Origin: Planctomycetota bacterium
Lineage (GTDB): Bacteria > Planctomycetota > JAJSAM01 > JAJVHW01
Assembly: GCA_021414065.1 (NCBI GenBank)
Contig: JAIOPE010000046.1
Span: 1-35,299 of the forward strand
Direction: 5' to 3'
Length of the DNA stretch: 35,299 nt
The notes beneath the pieces are model-generated. The model ran no database searches. It was given only the letters and a program-made list of their open reading frames with translations, and was not told where the DNA came from. The stretch's first letter is position 1, and each line of letters begins with the position of its first letter. Below, in pieces: positions 14,381 to 23,465 of this stretch. The translations under genes were made by a program, and so were the position numbers.

Positions 14381-17300
14381 GTGAAGTCCTACCGTCCCCT
14401 CTTCGCCCTCACCGTCACGGCGCTGGTCGCGACGCTCTTCGCCCCGGTCTCGCGCGCCCAGGACACGGTCGATCCCGTGGACCCGCTCGAGGACCAGGCG
14501 CTCAAGGAAGAGGCCGCGGCCCGGTTCGAGGAGTCGCTCCTCACGTTCGAGAAGGCGTTCGACACCGCAGTCGGCGAGGCCCAGAAGGGCGGCACGGTGC
14601 GCGAGATGAACCTCGCCCGTGCCGAGGTGCTCCTCGAGAAGATCGAGGCGCTCTCGGAGACCGTGACGAAGCAGCGGGACACGGACAAGTTCCTCGGCAA
14701 GTACGAGGAGTCAAAGGTCGGACCGCTGCTGAAGAGTCAGATGGACTGGCAGCGAGCGCGGTTCCTGATGGCGGCCGGCGACCGCGACGGCGCGCTGAAG
14801 GTGGCCGACGGCATCGGCTTCCTCCGCTCCTGGTGGGTGATCGGCCCCTTCGACAACGAGCGCGGCCGCGGCTTCAAGCAGGCGCAGCCGGTCGAGAAGA
14901 AGATCGACCTCGACGCCGAACTCCAGGGCAAGGAGCGGAAGGTCTCCTGGCGGCAGCTCCCCGTGGACCCGTCGTTCGGCCTCGTGGACCTCGACTCGAT
15001 GCTCCGCCCGAACGACCAGGGGCTCGCGTACGCGGTCGCATTCGTCAAGAGCGCGAAGGCGCAGGACGCCGCCGTCCGCGTCGGCTCCGACGAAGCGCTG
15101 AAGGGCTGGTTCAACGGGAAGGAGATCTTCTCGCGCGACGTGCGACGTGAGCTCGGCTTCGACCAGGACGTCGCGTCCGTCCACCTGAACGAAGGCTGGA
15201 ACGTGCTCCTCCTGAAGGTGTGCGACCAGACGGGCCCCTGGGGCTTCCGCTGCCGCCTGACCACGCCGGAGGGCGGTCGGCTCGATGGCGTGTCGCTCGC
15301 GAAGACGGCCGACGAGGCGCGCGAAGCCGCGAAGACGCCCGTGAAGGCGGAAGCCCCGGCCGCGACGGCGGCGGGCGGCGCGAAGGCGTACTACGACATG
15401 GCCCTCTCCGGCACGTCGAAGAAGGCCCGCGACCTCTTCCACCTCGGCTTCCTCCACCACCGCAGGGAGTTCGACTCGTTCTCCGACCGCAAGGCCGAGA
15501 ACCTGCTGAAGGCCGCCGCGGAGGCCGAGCCGGGGAACGCGATCTACCGCTTCCACTACGCCGAAGCGGCCGCACCCCCCGTCGAGATGGACGCCGAAAA
15601 GGAAGAGAACCGTCAGCGCCAGGGCCGCGAGAAGGCGCTCGAACTCGACGCCACGTACGCGATCGCCTACCGGGCGCTCGCGGGCTACTACACGTCGTCG
15701 CTCGTGAACCTCGACCGCGCCGAGGAAATGCTCCGGAAGGCGCTCGACGTGAACCCGGCGTTCATCGAGGCCCGCCTGGACCTCGCGAACGTCCTGCAGC
15801 GCCGCGGTCTCGCCGCGCAGTCCGAGATCGAGCGCAAGCGCGCCCTCGACGACTCCCGCGCGGCGTCGCTCGAGACGACCGCCCGCGCCAAGGCATCGCT
15901 CCTCGAGACGCGCGGCCTCGGCCACGACGCGATCGACGCGTGGAAGGAAGTCCTCCGCCTCGACGCCCGCGGGAACGACGTCCGCCGCCGGGTCGCTGAA
16001 CTGGCCGCGCAGTCGCTCGCGAAGGACGAGGCCATCGCCGTCCTCGATCAGATCGCCGCGCAGAACCCCTACGACACCGACTCGCTCCGCCGGAAGGCCG
16101 AGCTGCTCGAAGGCGTGGACGACTACGCCGGCGCTGCCGCGGTCCTGGCGAAAGCCCTCGCGATCGCGCCGGAGGACGACGACGTGCTCCAGCGTCTCGG
16201 CCGCGTGCAGGCCAAGTCCGGCCAGGTCGCCGATGCGTTGAAGACCTACCGCCGCGCGCTCGAGATCAACCCGAAGCTCCAGCAGGTCGAACGCTACGTG
16301 GAGTTCCTCGACCCCGACGCCGCCCCGTTCGAGGACGACTACGTCGCCGACGTGAAGCCGCTCCTCGAGAAGGTCGCGAAGTGGGACAACAAGGAGAACG
16401 ACGGCGCGCTCACCGTGCTCGACCAGACGGTGACGAAGGTCAACCGCGACGGCACGACGGCGTCCTACAACCGCAAGGTCGTCAAGATCCTGACGGACGC
16501 CGGCGTGAAGGAGTACGACAAGTTCTGGGCCCAGGGATGGGGCCAGCTCAAGTGGAAGTGGGCGCGCGTGACGAAGGCCGACGGCTCGGTCGTCGAAGCC
16601 AAGATCCAGGGCCAGCAGGCCGACTTCCCCCCGCTGCGCCCGGGCGACGTGATCGACTGCGCGTGGCGCCGCGACGAGCGCGAGCAGGGCGTCTTCGGCG
16701 ACTACTTCGGGGACGAGCAGTACTTCAACGCCTACGAGCCGATGGTCCGCGCGGAGTACACGCTGATCACCCCCGCCGACCGCGAGTTCTACTTCCACCA
16801 GCGCAACTTCGACATGAAGCCCGAGATCGGGTCGAAGGACGGCGGCAAGCTGAAGACCTACACCTGGCGCAACGACGACGTCGCCAAGGTGAAGTTCGAG
16901 CCGGGCATGCCCGAGCCGCGCGAGAACTTCGCGCAGGTCCAGGTCTCGACGTTCAAGGACTGGAACGAGTTCGCGCGCTGGTGGTCCGCGCTCATCAAGG
17001 ACCAGCGCATCGTCACCGACGAGATGAAGACCAAGGTGGCCGAGCTCGTGAAGGGCAAGGACGACCGCTTCGAGAAGATCCGCGCCATCTACGAGTTCGT
17101 GACCGGCGAGGTGACGTACCAGGCGTGGGAGTTCGGCGTACACGGATACAAGCCGTACACGACGCAGTCGATCTTCGAGAAGCGCGAGGGCGACTGCAAG
17201 GACAAGGCCCTGCTCATCAACACGCTGCTCGCCGAGGTCGGGATCGAGTCCTACCCGGTGCTCATCTACGCCGACCAGAGTCGCAGCCAGGACGACCTGA

Positions 17301-18232
17301 CGCTGGCCACGGTCGGTTCGTTCAACCACTGCATCGCCTACGTGCCCGACGTGGACGGCAAGGGCACGCCGATGTTCCTCGACGGCACGGCGCAGTACCA
17401 CTCGATCGCTTCGCCCCCGATGATGGACCGCGGCGCGACGGTGCTCGTCGTGAAGCCCGAAGGGGCCGAGCTGAAGAAGATCTTCGAGGGCACGACGGCC
17501 GACGCGGGCATCGACCAGGACTGGAGGATCGCGCTCCGGCCGGATGGCGGCGGCACGGTCACGGGCGAGATGCGGTGGCGCGGCGACATGGCCACGATGG
17601 CGCGCGGCATGTTCAGCGTCGAGGGGCAGCGGAGCCGCATCCTGCAGGGGCTCTTCACCCGCTTCTTCGGCAAGCTGAAGCTCGACCCGCCGGAGTTCGA
17701 CGATCTGAAGGACCTGTCGAAGCCGGTCGCGGCCTTCCGCGTGAAGCTCGACGTCCCGACGCTCGCGAAGAAGGACGGCGACTCGTTCACGCTGCCGACG
17801 TCGATGATCGAGCAGCTCTTCTTCGACCAGATCTCGCAGGTCGCCGCCTCGCCGAAGCGTGAGCACGACCTGATCATGGGCAACCCGCAGAGCCTCACGC
17901 TCAAGATGACGTACGAGCTCCCCGAAGGCTGGACGCTCGAGTCGAAGCCGGAGGACTCCGTGGTCGAGGCGGGCATCGGCCGCTTCGTCACGAAGTGCGT
18001 GGTGGTCGGCCGCGAGCTGAAGCTCGAGAGGACCTACGAGTTCACCGGCACGCGCGTGACGACGGACAAGTACGCCGAGTTCCGCGAAGCGATGAACAAG
18101 GCAACCGCGATGACGGCCCAGCGCTTCCGCGTGAAGGCCGGGGCCGCCCCGGTCACGCCGACGGCCCCGGAGACCCCGGTTACGCCGCCAGTCACGCCGC
18201 CAGTCACGCCCCCGACCGACCAACCCAAGTAG
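14381..18232 (+). CDS. Secreted TPR/DUF3857/transglutaminase-like protein, triad intact
   Basis: This 1283-residue protein starts at GTG 14381, with AGGAG about 9 bases upstream. A signal peptide (1-23, cut near SRAQ) exports it. Residues ~140-310 form a beta-sandwich-like region (WWVIGPFDNERGRGF, then VNLNEGWNVLLLKV-type strands as HLNEGWNVLLLKVCDQ). About 330-650 are TPR repeats. From about 670 comes a DUF3857-type domain, then a transglutaminase-like domain with the triad C939 (REGDCKDKALL), H983 (SFNHCIAYV) and D1001 (MFLDGTAQ). The tail is Pro/Thr-rich (VTPPVTPPVTPP). Such domains act on peptides or cross-links outside the cytoplasm, but no substrate is known here. It heads an apparent three-gene operon, with a paralogue 38 bases downstream. 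Confidence 0.9.
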   Translation: MKSYRPLFALTVTALVATLFAPVSRAQDTVDPVDPLEDQALKEEAAARFEESLLTFEKAFDTAVGEAQKGGTVREMNLARAEVLLEKIEALSETVTKQRDTDKFLGKYEESKVGPLLKSQMDWQRARFLMAAGDRDGALKVADGIGFLRSWWVIGPFDNERGRGFKQAQPVEKKIDLDAELQGKERKVSWRQLPVDPSFGLVDLDSMLRPNDQGLAYAVAFVKSAKAQDAAVRVGSDEALKGWFNGKEIFSRDVRRELGFDQDVASVHLNEGWNVLLLKVCDQTGPWGFRCRLTTPEGGRLDGVSLAKTADEAREAAKTPVKAEAPAATAAGGAKAYYDMALSGTSKKARDLFHLGFLHHRREFDSFSDRKAENLLKAAAEAEPGNAIYRFHYAEAAAPPVEMDAEKEENRQRQGREKALELDATYAIAYRALAGYYTSSLVNLDRAEEMLRKALDVNPAFIEARLDLANVLQRRGLAAQSEIERKRALDDSRAASLETTARAKASLLETRGLGHDAIDAWKEVLRLDARGNDVRRRVAELAAQSLAKDEAIAVLDQIAAQNPYDTDSLRRKAELLEGVDDYAGAAAVLAKALAIAPEDDDVLQRLGRVQAKSGQVADALKTYRRALEINPKLQQVERYVEFLDPDAAPFEDDYVADVKPLLEKVAKWDNKENDGALTVLDQTVTKVNRDGTTASYNRKVVKILTDAGVKEYDKFWAQGWGQLKWKWARVTKADGSVVEAKIQGQQADFPPLRPGDVIDCAWRRDEREQGVFGDYFGDEQYFNAYEPMVRAEYTLITPADREFYFHQRNFDMKPEIGSKDGGKLKTYTWRNDDVAKVKFEPGMPEPRENFAQVQVSTFKDWNEFARWWSALIKDQRIVTDEMKTKVAELVKGKDDRFEKIRAIYEFVTGEVTYQAWEFGVHGYKPYTTQSIFEKREGDCKDKALLINTLLAEVGIESYPVLIYADQSRSQDDLTLATVGSFNHCIAYVPDVDGKGTPMFLDGTAQYHSIASPPMMDRGATVLVVKPEGAELKKIFEGTTADAGIDQDWRIALRPDGGGTVTGEMRWRGDMATMARGMFSVEGQRSRILQGLFTRFFGKLKLDPPEFDDLKDLSKPVAAFRVKLDVPTLAKKDGDSFTLPTSMIEQLFFDQISQVAASPKREHDLIMGNPQSLTLKMTYELPEGWTLESKPEDSVVEAGIGRFVTKCVVVGRELKLERTYEFTGTRVTTDKYAEFREAMNKATAMTAQRFRVKAGAAPVTPTAPETPVTPPVTPPVTPPTDQPK
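18182..18214 (+). repeat. 12-base tandem repeat encoding the Thr-Pro tail
   Basis: ACGCCGCCAGTC is repeated twice in tandem, followed by a partial copy. It encodes the VTPPVTPP segment at the extreme C-terminus of the first transglutaminase-like protein. Confidence 0.8.
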
Positions 18233-18270
18233 ACGACTCGCTCAGCACCGCACACGAGGAGAGCCTTCCC

Positions 18271-21200
18271 ATGCGTAGGATGACCCTGGCAGTCGCCGTC
18301 GGATTCGCGCTGGCGTACCCGGCGCTCCCGCTGCGGCCGGCCCTCGCCGACGACGCATCGCTCGCCGCAGCTCTCGCGGGCAGCGAGTCGGAGGCGAAGG
18401 CGCAGTGGGAGAAACGCCTCCCGGAGCTGGTCGCCGCGTTCGAGAAGGACCCGGAGTCGCCCTACGCGATGGCGGCGCTGAACGACATCCTCTCGCTCAT
18501 CGACGAGTGCCGAGGCCGCGAGATCGTCGAGCAGAGACTCGAGCCCGTGCTCACGCGCGGCATCCGCGACGGCGACATCGACGAGATGGTGCGCGACGTG
18601 CTCGCCGACCGGGCCCGCGCCCGCGGCGAGATCGAGAAGGCCCGCGGATACGAGGCCGACCGGGGCTACCTGCACCGCTGGGCCGCGGTGGGTCCGATCG
18701 GCTGGTCCGACACGACGCTCGTGCACCGCCGCTACGGCCCCGAGGACCTCGTCCTCGACCCGAAGGCGACGTGGGAGGGCTCGCGCCGCCGCGTCGGCTG
18801 GACGCCGCTCGTCTCCAACCCCGACAGCGCGTGGGTGGACCCGTGGTCGCAGCTCCGCGACGGCGGCGCCGGCATGTGGTACGCGGTCGGCCGCGTGAAG
18901 TCGGCCGGTGCCCGCGACGTCGCGCTGAAGATCCACTGCCGAGAGTCGTTCAAGGTGTTCGTGAACGGACGCGAAGTCGTCGTCGCCGATCGCGAGCGTG
19001 ACTTCGTCCCGGGCACCGTCTGGACGAGTGCGCACCTGGTGGACGGATGGAACCGCATCCTCGTGAAGGTGGCAGGGCGCGGCACGTTCGCCGTGAAGGT
19101 GTGCGACGCCTCGACCGGCCTGCCGCTCGACGGGCTGGAGGAGGGCGAACCGCTCGAGGCGGGCGCGTGCGCCGAGCCGGGCGCCGTGCCCGACGCTCGC
19201 GTCTACAGATCACCCGCCGAGCGCGCGATCCGGGAGTGCCTCGACAACGTCTCCGATCCCGCTCGCGTCGCCGTGGCGGCATCGCTCGCCGACGACGACG
19301 GCCGCACCTGGGACGCATTCCGCCTGCACGAGAAGGCCGCGGCCGGAGTGTCGGGGTCCACGGGGGCGCTCGCGGCCAACGTGCACACCGCGCGCGGTCT
19401 GTTCCTCGCCGGGTTCGGTCCGTTCCCGCCCGTCCAGCGGAAGCTCGGCGCGCAGAAAGAGCTCCAGGCCGCACTCGCCGCGATGCCGGAGCAGGCGGCC
19501 GCGGCGGTCCGGCTGGCGGAGTACGAGAACGAAGACGATCACCCCGACAAGGCCGTGAAGGCGCTCCGCGAGGCAAACAAGCGCTCGGAGTCCTTCAATG
19601 CGTGGATGTCGCTCGCGCGCATCGCGCGGGCGCGCGGCTGGGAGCCCGAAGCGGAGGACGCCGCGAAGAAGGCGCTCGCGCTCCAGCCGATGGCCGGAGG
19701 CGCGATTCAGTTCCTGAACGACACGGACCGCCGTCTCGGCGACGCCGCCGAGGTCGAGAAGCGTCTGAAGCAACTCCTCGAGATCGACCGGTCGAGCCGC
19801 GACGTCGCGCGGGCGCTCATCGGGGCGATGCGCGCGCAGGGCCGCTACGCCGACGCGTTGAAGTCGGCGGAGGAACTCGCCGCGCGCTGGCCCATGGAGC
19901 ACGGCTGGAAGCGGATGCGCGCCGATCTGCTCGGCGCGCTCGGTCGCGACGACGAAGCGCTCGCCCAACTCGCGGCGCTCGAGAAGCTGATGCCGCTCGA
20001 CGAGGGCACGCCGCGCCGCATCGCCGAGATGCTGGAGGTCCGCGGCGACAAGCCGGGCGCACTGGCCGCCTACCGCCGGAGCCTCGCGGTCGAGGCGTAC
20101 CAGCCGTCCGTGTGGCGCGCGATCGCTCGCCTCGACGGCAAGGCGGAGGACTTCGCGTCCGGCTACGAGCCCGACATCCCGCAACTCCTCGCCGCGCTCC
20201 CGACGACCGACGAGTTGAAGAAGAAGTACCCGAAGGCCGTCGCAGTGACGGTGCTCGACCACAGCGTGGTGCGCGTGGACGAGCACGGCAACTCCCGGGC
20301 GTTCGTCCACATGATCTACAAGGTCCTGGACGAGAAGGGCGTCGAGAAGCACGGCGACCTGCCGAATGCCGGCGAGACGCTCCAGGTCCGCGCGATCCTC
20401 CCCGACGGGACCGTCACGACCCCCACCGGACTGCACGGTCAGAACTTCAACATCGAAGGTCTCGTGCCCGGCACGATCCTCGACCAGCGGTTCACGACCA
20501 CCGAAGCCGCGACGGTGAAGGGCTGGGACGGCGGGAAGTTCTACTTCCAGGACCAGGACATCGACCAGAACCCGAACCCGGTGCTGCTCTCGCGGTACGT
20601 GGTGATCACGCCGGAGAGCCTGAAGATCGAGGGCCGGAAGCGCAACTACGAGGGCGATCCGAAGGTCGAGACGAAGGACGGCGTAACGACCACGATCTGG
20701 GAGAAGAGGGACCTGCCGATCTACGAAGCCGAGCGGAACCGCCCCGCGGCCGACGAGATCTTCCCGCTCGTGGACTACTCGATCCCGGCGGAGTTCGACG
20801 ACGCGCCGTGGGAACTGTTCGCGTCGCGCACCGACTCGCGCGGGTCGCCGATGGTGGACGAAGCCGTCGCGAAGTGCGTGAAGCCGGGCATGTCGGACAT
20901 GGAGAAACTGCGCGCGATCTACGACTGGGTCAACACCGAGATCACGGGCGACTCGTCGAGCGGCCAGGGCGCGACGGCCGTGCTCATGGAGAAGGCCGGC
21001 AATCGCGCACTGCTCTTCGAGTCGATGATCCGCACCGCCGGCGTGAAGTACCGCCTGGGCAAGGCCATGCCGTGGAACGGTTCCGGACGCAAGCTGGCGG
21101 AGCAGGATGCTTCTGCGTTCAGCGGCACGTTCCTGTGGCTGGAACCGAAGGGCGAGAAGCCGCTCCCGTTCATGATGCTCGGCCAGCACGCACCGTTCGG

Positions 21201-21933
21201 ACTCCTGCCGGAGGCCTACCGCGGCAGCTTTGCGTTCCTCCTCGACGAGACGGGCGGCCGCATCACGCGACTCGAGAGCGGCGGCGCGGACACCGACGAC
21301 TCGTCCTCGTTCACCATCACGCTCGGGGCCGACGAGAAGAGCACGGCGATCAACGGCGTTCTGCACTTCCGCAGCCCGAACGGCTACGGCTTCAAGCGCG
21401 CGCTCGTGGACATGGCGGAAGACGACCGCCGCAAGTTCGCGGAGCGCCAGATGGGCTCGTGGTTCGCCAACCCGAAGCTCGACGCCTACGAACTGCCGAA
21501 GCTCGCCGAGCACGGAGCCCCGCTCGACCTCGTCCTCCGCGGCACGATGTCCACCTACGTCGTGCAGCAGGGCGACGGCTGGGTCGTCTCGCTCGGACTC
21601 CCCGAGACGAGCATGTCGCAGCGCTACGTGGACAAGGCCGAGCGCCAGTTCGACCTGATCCTGAACGGCCGCGACGACCGCGTGGACGAGTACGTGATCG
21701 ACCTCGGCTCCGCGTGGAGCGTGAAGTCGCTCCCGCAGGACCACACGGCCGCGAACGACGTGGGGGTCTTCTCGCTGACCTGGCGCGTCGATGGCGACAC
21801 GATCCACGTGCGCCGCGAGCGGCACTTCCACCCTGCGCGCTACCGCCCCGACGAGTACAAAGCGTTCGTCGCGTGGTGCAAGTCGATCGACGACGCCGAG
21901 GACCGCAAGCTCGTCATGAGGAAGGCAAAGTGA
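18271..21933 (+). CDS. Secreted TPR/DUF3857/transglutaminase-like paralogue, catalytic Cys lost
   Basis: This 1220-residue protein starts at ATG 18271, with GAGGAG upstream. The signal peptide is about 1-26 (cut near PALADD). The layout copies its upstream neighbour: a beta-sandwich-like region (WAAVGPIGWSD, then VDGWNRILVKVAGRG), TPR repeats (about 380-640), a DUF3857-type domain (AVTVLDHSVVRVDEHGNSRA onward) and a transglutaminase-like fold (LRAIYDWVNTEITGD). Where the neighbour has GDCKDKALL, this protein has AGNRALL (N911), so the nucleophilic cysteine is missing, and I find no clear His/Asp partners. It is probably non-catalytic, perhaps a binding or regulatory partner of the active copy. 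Its stop overlaps the start of the next gene (TGATG), so the two are coupled. Confidence 0.88.
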   Translation: MRRMTLAVAVGFALAYPALPLRPALADDASLAAALAGSESEAKAQWEKRLPELVAAFEKDPESPYAMAALNDILSLIDECRGREIVEQRLEPVLTRGIRDGDIDEMVRDVLADRARARGEIEKARGYEADRGYLHRWAAVGPIGWSDTTLVHRRYGPEDLVLDPKATWEGSRRRVGWTPLVSNPDSAWVDPWSQLRDGGAGMWYAVGRVKSAGARDVALKIHCRESFKVFVNGREVVVADRERDFVPGTVWTSAHLVDGWNRILVKVAGRGTFAVKVCDASTGLPLDGLEEGEPLEAGACAEPGAVPDARVYRSPAERAIRECLDNVSDPARVAVAASLADDDGRTWDAFRLHEKAAAGVSGSTGALAANVHTARGLFLAGFGPFPPVQRKLGAQKELQAALAAMPEQAAAAVRLAEYENEDDHPDKAVKALREANKRSESFNAWMSLARIARARGWEPEAEDAAKKALALQPMAGGAIQFLNDTDRRLGDAAEVEKRLKQLLEIDRSSRDVARALIGAMRAQGRYADALKSAEELAARWPMEHGWKRMRADLLGALGRDDEALAQLAALEKLMPLDEGTPRRIAEMLEVRGDKPGALAAYRRSLAVEAYQPSVWRAIARLDGKAEDFASGYEPDIPQLLAALPTTDELKKKYPKAVAVTVLDHSVVRVDEHGNSRAFVHMIYKVLDEKGVEKHGDLPNAGETLQVRAILPDGTVTTPTGLHGQNFNIEGLVPGTILDQRFTTTEAATVKGWDGGKFYFQDQDIDQNPNPVLLSRYVVITPESLKIEGRKRNYEGDPKVETKDGVTTTIWEKRDLPIYEAERNRPAADEIFPLVDYSIPAEFDDAPWELFASRTDSRGSPMVDEAVAKCVKPGMSDMEKLRAIYDWVNTEITGDSSSGQGATAVLMEKAGNRALLFESMIRTAGVKYRLGKAMPWNGSGRKLAEQDASAFSGTFLWLEPKGEKPLPFMMLGQHAPFGLLPEAYRGSFAFLLDETGGRITRLESGGADTDDSSSFTITLGADEKSTAINGVLHFRSPNGYGFKRALVDMAEDDRRKFAERQMGSWFANPKLDAYELPKLAEHGAPLDLVLRGTMSTYVVQQGDGWVVSLGLPETSMSQRYVDKAERQFDLILNGRDDRVDEYVIDLGSAWSVKSLPQDHTAANDVGVFSLTWRVDGDTIHVRRERHFHPARYRPDEYKAFVAWCKSIDDAEDRKLVMRKAK

Positions 21934-23342
21934 TGCTCAAGAGTTCCCGCCCCGCGCCCGCCACGTCCACCAGCCGCACGTCCACCTGCCGCATCACCGC
22001 CGGCCGCATCACAGCCGGCGCGAGGATCGCGGCCATCGCGCTCGCGACCGTCGCCCTCGTCGCGGCGTGCAAGGACGAGCCGAAGACCGGCCCGACCGCG
22101 CTGCCGCCGGAAACCGGCACGCACGACGCGCCGCACGCAGCGCCCGGTGCGCCGACCGCGGGGACCGGCGCGTCGGCCCCCGGCGCAGCGACTGCGAAGC
22201 CCGCGCGCGCCGCGGTGCCCGTCGAGACACCGCTTCCGAACGCCGCTCCGCTCACGGGTGACTCCTCGCGCCGCACGCTGCTCGAAGCGGTGGACGCGGC
22301 ACCCGACGCTGTGGTGGTCCGCGAGGCGCTCCTCGCGCTCGCTCAGACCGCGGGCGCCGACGCCGTTCGACCCGCAGCGGCGAAGTTGCTCGCGAAGGGC
22401 GACGGGACCGGCGGCTACGCTGATCCGGAGGGCGCTGCCGCGGCGCTCGAGGCGCTCATCGCGGCCGGCGATGCGGAGTCCGGCGCTGCGGCAGTGGCGC
22501 TCGCGAAGGCGGGCATCGAGTCCGAGGACGTCTTCCCGGGCTTCGTGTCGATGCTCGCGGCGGTGACCGGCACGGCCCAGCCCGAGGCGCGGCGCCTGCT
22601 CGTGCGTCTCGCCGACGACCCGGTGCTGTACTCCGACGCGGTGATGGCGCTCGCGCCGCTTCGCGAGGGAGCCGCGGCCGCCCGACTGCACGACGTCGCA
22701 ACGGATGCCGACGAAGACGCGGGCCTCCGGGCGACGGCTGCGTGCGGTCTGCTCGCGCTCCGAGACGCCCGAGCCGACGGCGTGCTCGAAGGGCTCGTTC
22801 GGGACACGAAGAACGACCTGCCGTCCTACGAGGTGATCGACGGCCTCGCGGTCCGGGGCGTGCCGGAAGCGCTCCCCTGGATGCACAAGATCGCGGATCC
22901 GATCATCGCCGAGGGCGAGAACTGCGCCATCGAGCTGACGTCGCTCGCGGCCGGCATCGCCACGATCCGCGGCGCGGGCAACGGCATGCCGGAGGACGTC
23001 ACGGAGTTGCGCAAGCTGCTCGGCAAGGACGACGGCATGTGCGACGACGAGGTGCTCGCAGCGCTCTGGACGCTCGGCGACGACGCCCAGGCAGACGCCA
23101 CGGCGAACGTGCTGGCGAAGTACGTCGCGGGTGCGGCGGCGGTGTTCGACGAGGAGATGCCTGTGCGACTCCTCGAGGCCATCGCGACGCGCCGCAAGGC
23201 GACCGGCCGCCCGTTCGGCCGCGTCGTGGACGCCGCCGCGGCGCTCACCATCGCGAGCGACCCCCGCCGCCCCGACAGCGCAGGCCGTGCCTGGCGCGTC
23301 CGCGTGGCCGCAGCCCGTGCGCACCTCGCTTCCGCGCGCTAA
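21933..23342 (+). CDS. Helical-repeat (HEAT-like) lipoprotein
   Basis: This 469-residue protein starts at ATG 21933, overlapping the upstream stop as TGATG, with a GAGGAAGG ribosome site inside the end of the previous gene. A long basic N-region (with the near-repeat CRITAGRITAG) leads to a hydrophobic stretch and lipobox LVAAC (C46). An Ala/Pro/Thr linker (about 50-105) precedes a long run of short amphipathic helices (VVVREALLALAQTAG, then AAALEALIAAGDAESG and AVMALAPLREGAAAARL), typical of HEAT/PBS-type scaffolds. A scaffold role beside the two secreted transglutaminase-like proteins is inferred from the operon. No catalytic motif is visible. Confidence 0.8.
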   Translation: MLKSSRPAPATSTSRTSTCRITAGRITAGARIAAIALATVALVAACKDEPKTGPTALPPETGTHDAPHAAPGAPTAGTGASAPGAATAKPARAAVPVETPLPNAAPLTGDSSRRTLLEAVDAAPDAVVVREALLALAQTAGADAVRPAAAKLLAKGDGTGGYADPEGAAAALEALIAAGDAESGAAAVALAKAGIESEDVFPGFVSMLAAVTGTAQPEARRLLVRLADDPVLYSDAVMALAPLREGAAAARLHDVATDADEDAGLRATAACGLLALRDARADGVLEGLVRDTKNDLPSYEVIDGLAVRGVPEALPWMHKIADPIIAEGENCAIELTSLAAGIATIRGAGNGMPEDVTELRKLLGKDDGMCDDEVLAALWTLGDDAQADATANVLAKYVAGAAAVFDEEMPVRLLEAIATRRKATGRPFGRVVDAAAALTIASDPRRPDSAGRAWRVRVAAARAHLASAR

Positions 23343-23465
23343 CCATCCCGAAACCACTGACACGATCGGTCACGCGGCTTGCTGTCGGCGCGGGTTCCGA
23401 GTCAGCGTCAGACAGTCCGAGCCGAACAGCGCACGTCCGTCGCCGGACGCCGCAGGCGCGTCAGT

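Noticed and set aside
14711-18223. Very long open frame on the minus strand opposite the first transglutaminase-like gene
   Set aside because: It is composed almost only of Arg, Leu, Val, His and Asp in antisense pattern, has no domain and no ribosome site, and the plus-strand frame is clearly the protein. High GC makes such shadows common.
19047-21930. Long plus-strand frame running through the second transglutaminase-like gene into the lipoprotein gene
   Set aside because: Only the part after 21933 is real; the earlier part is Arg-rich and overlaps a gene with clear domains in another frame.
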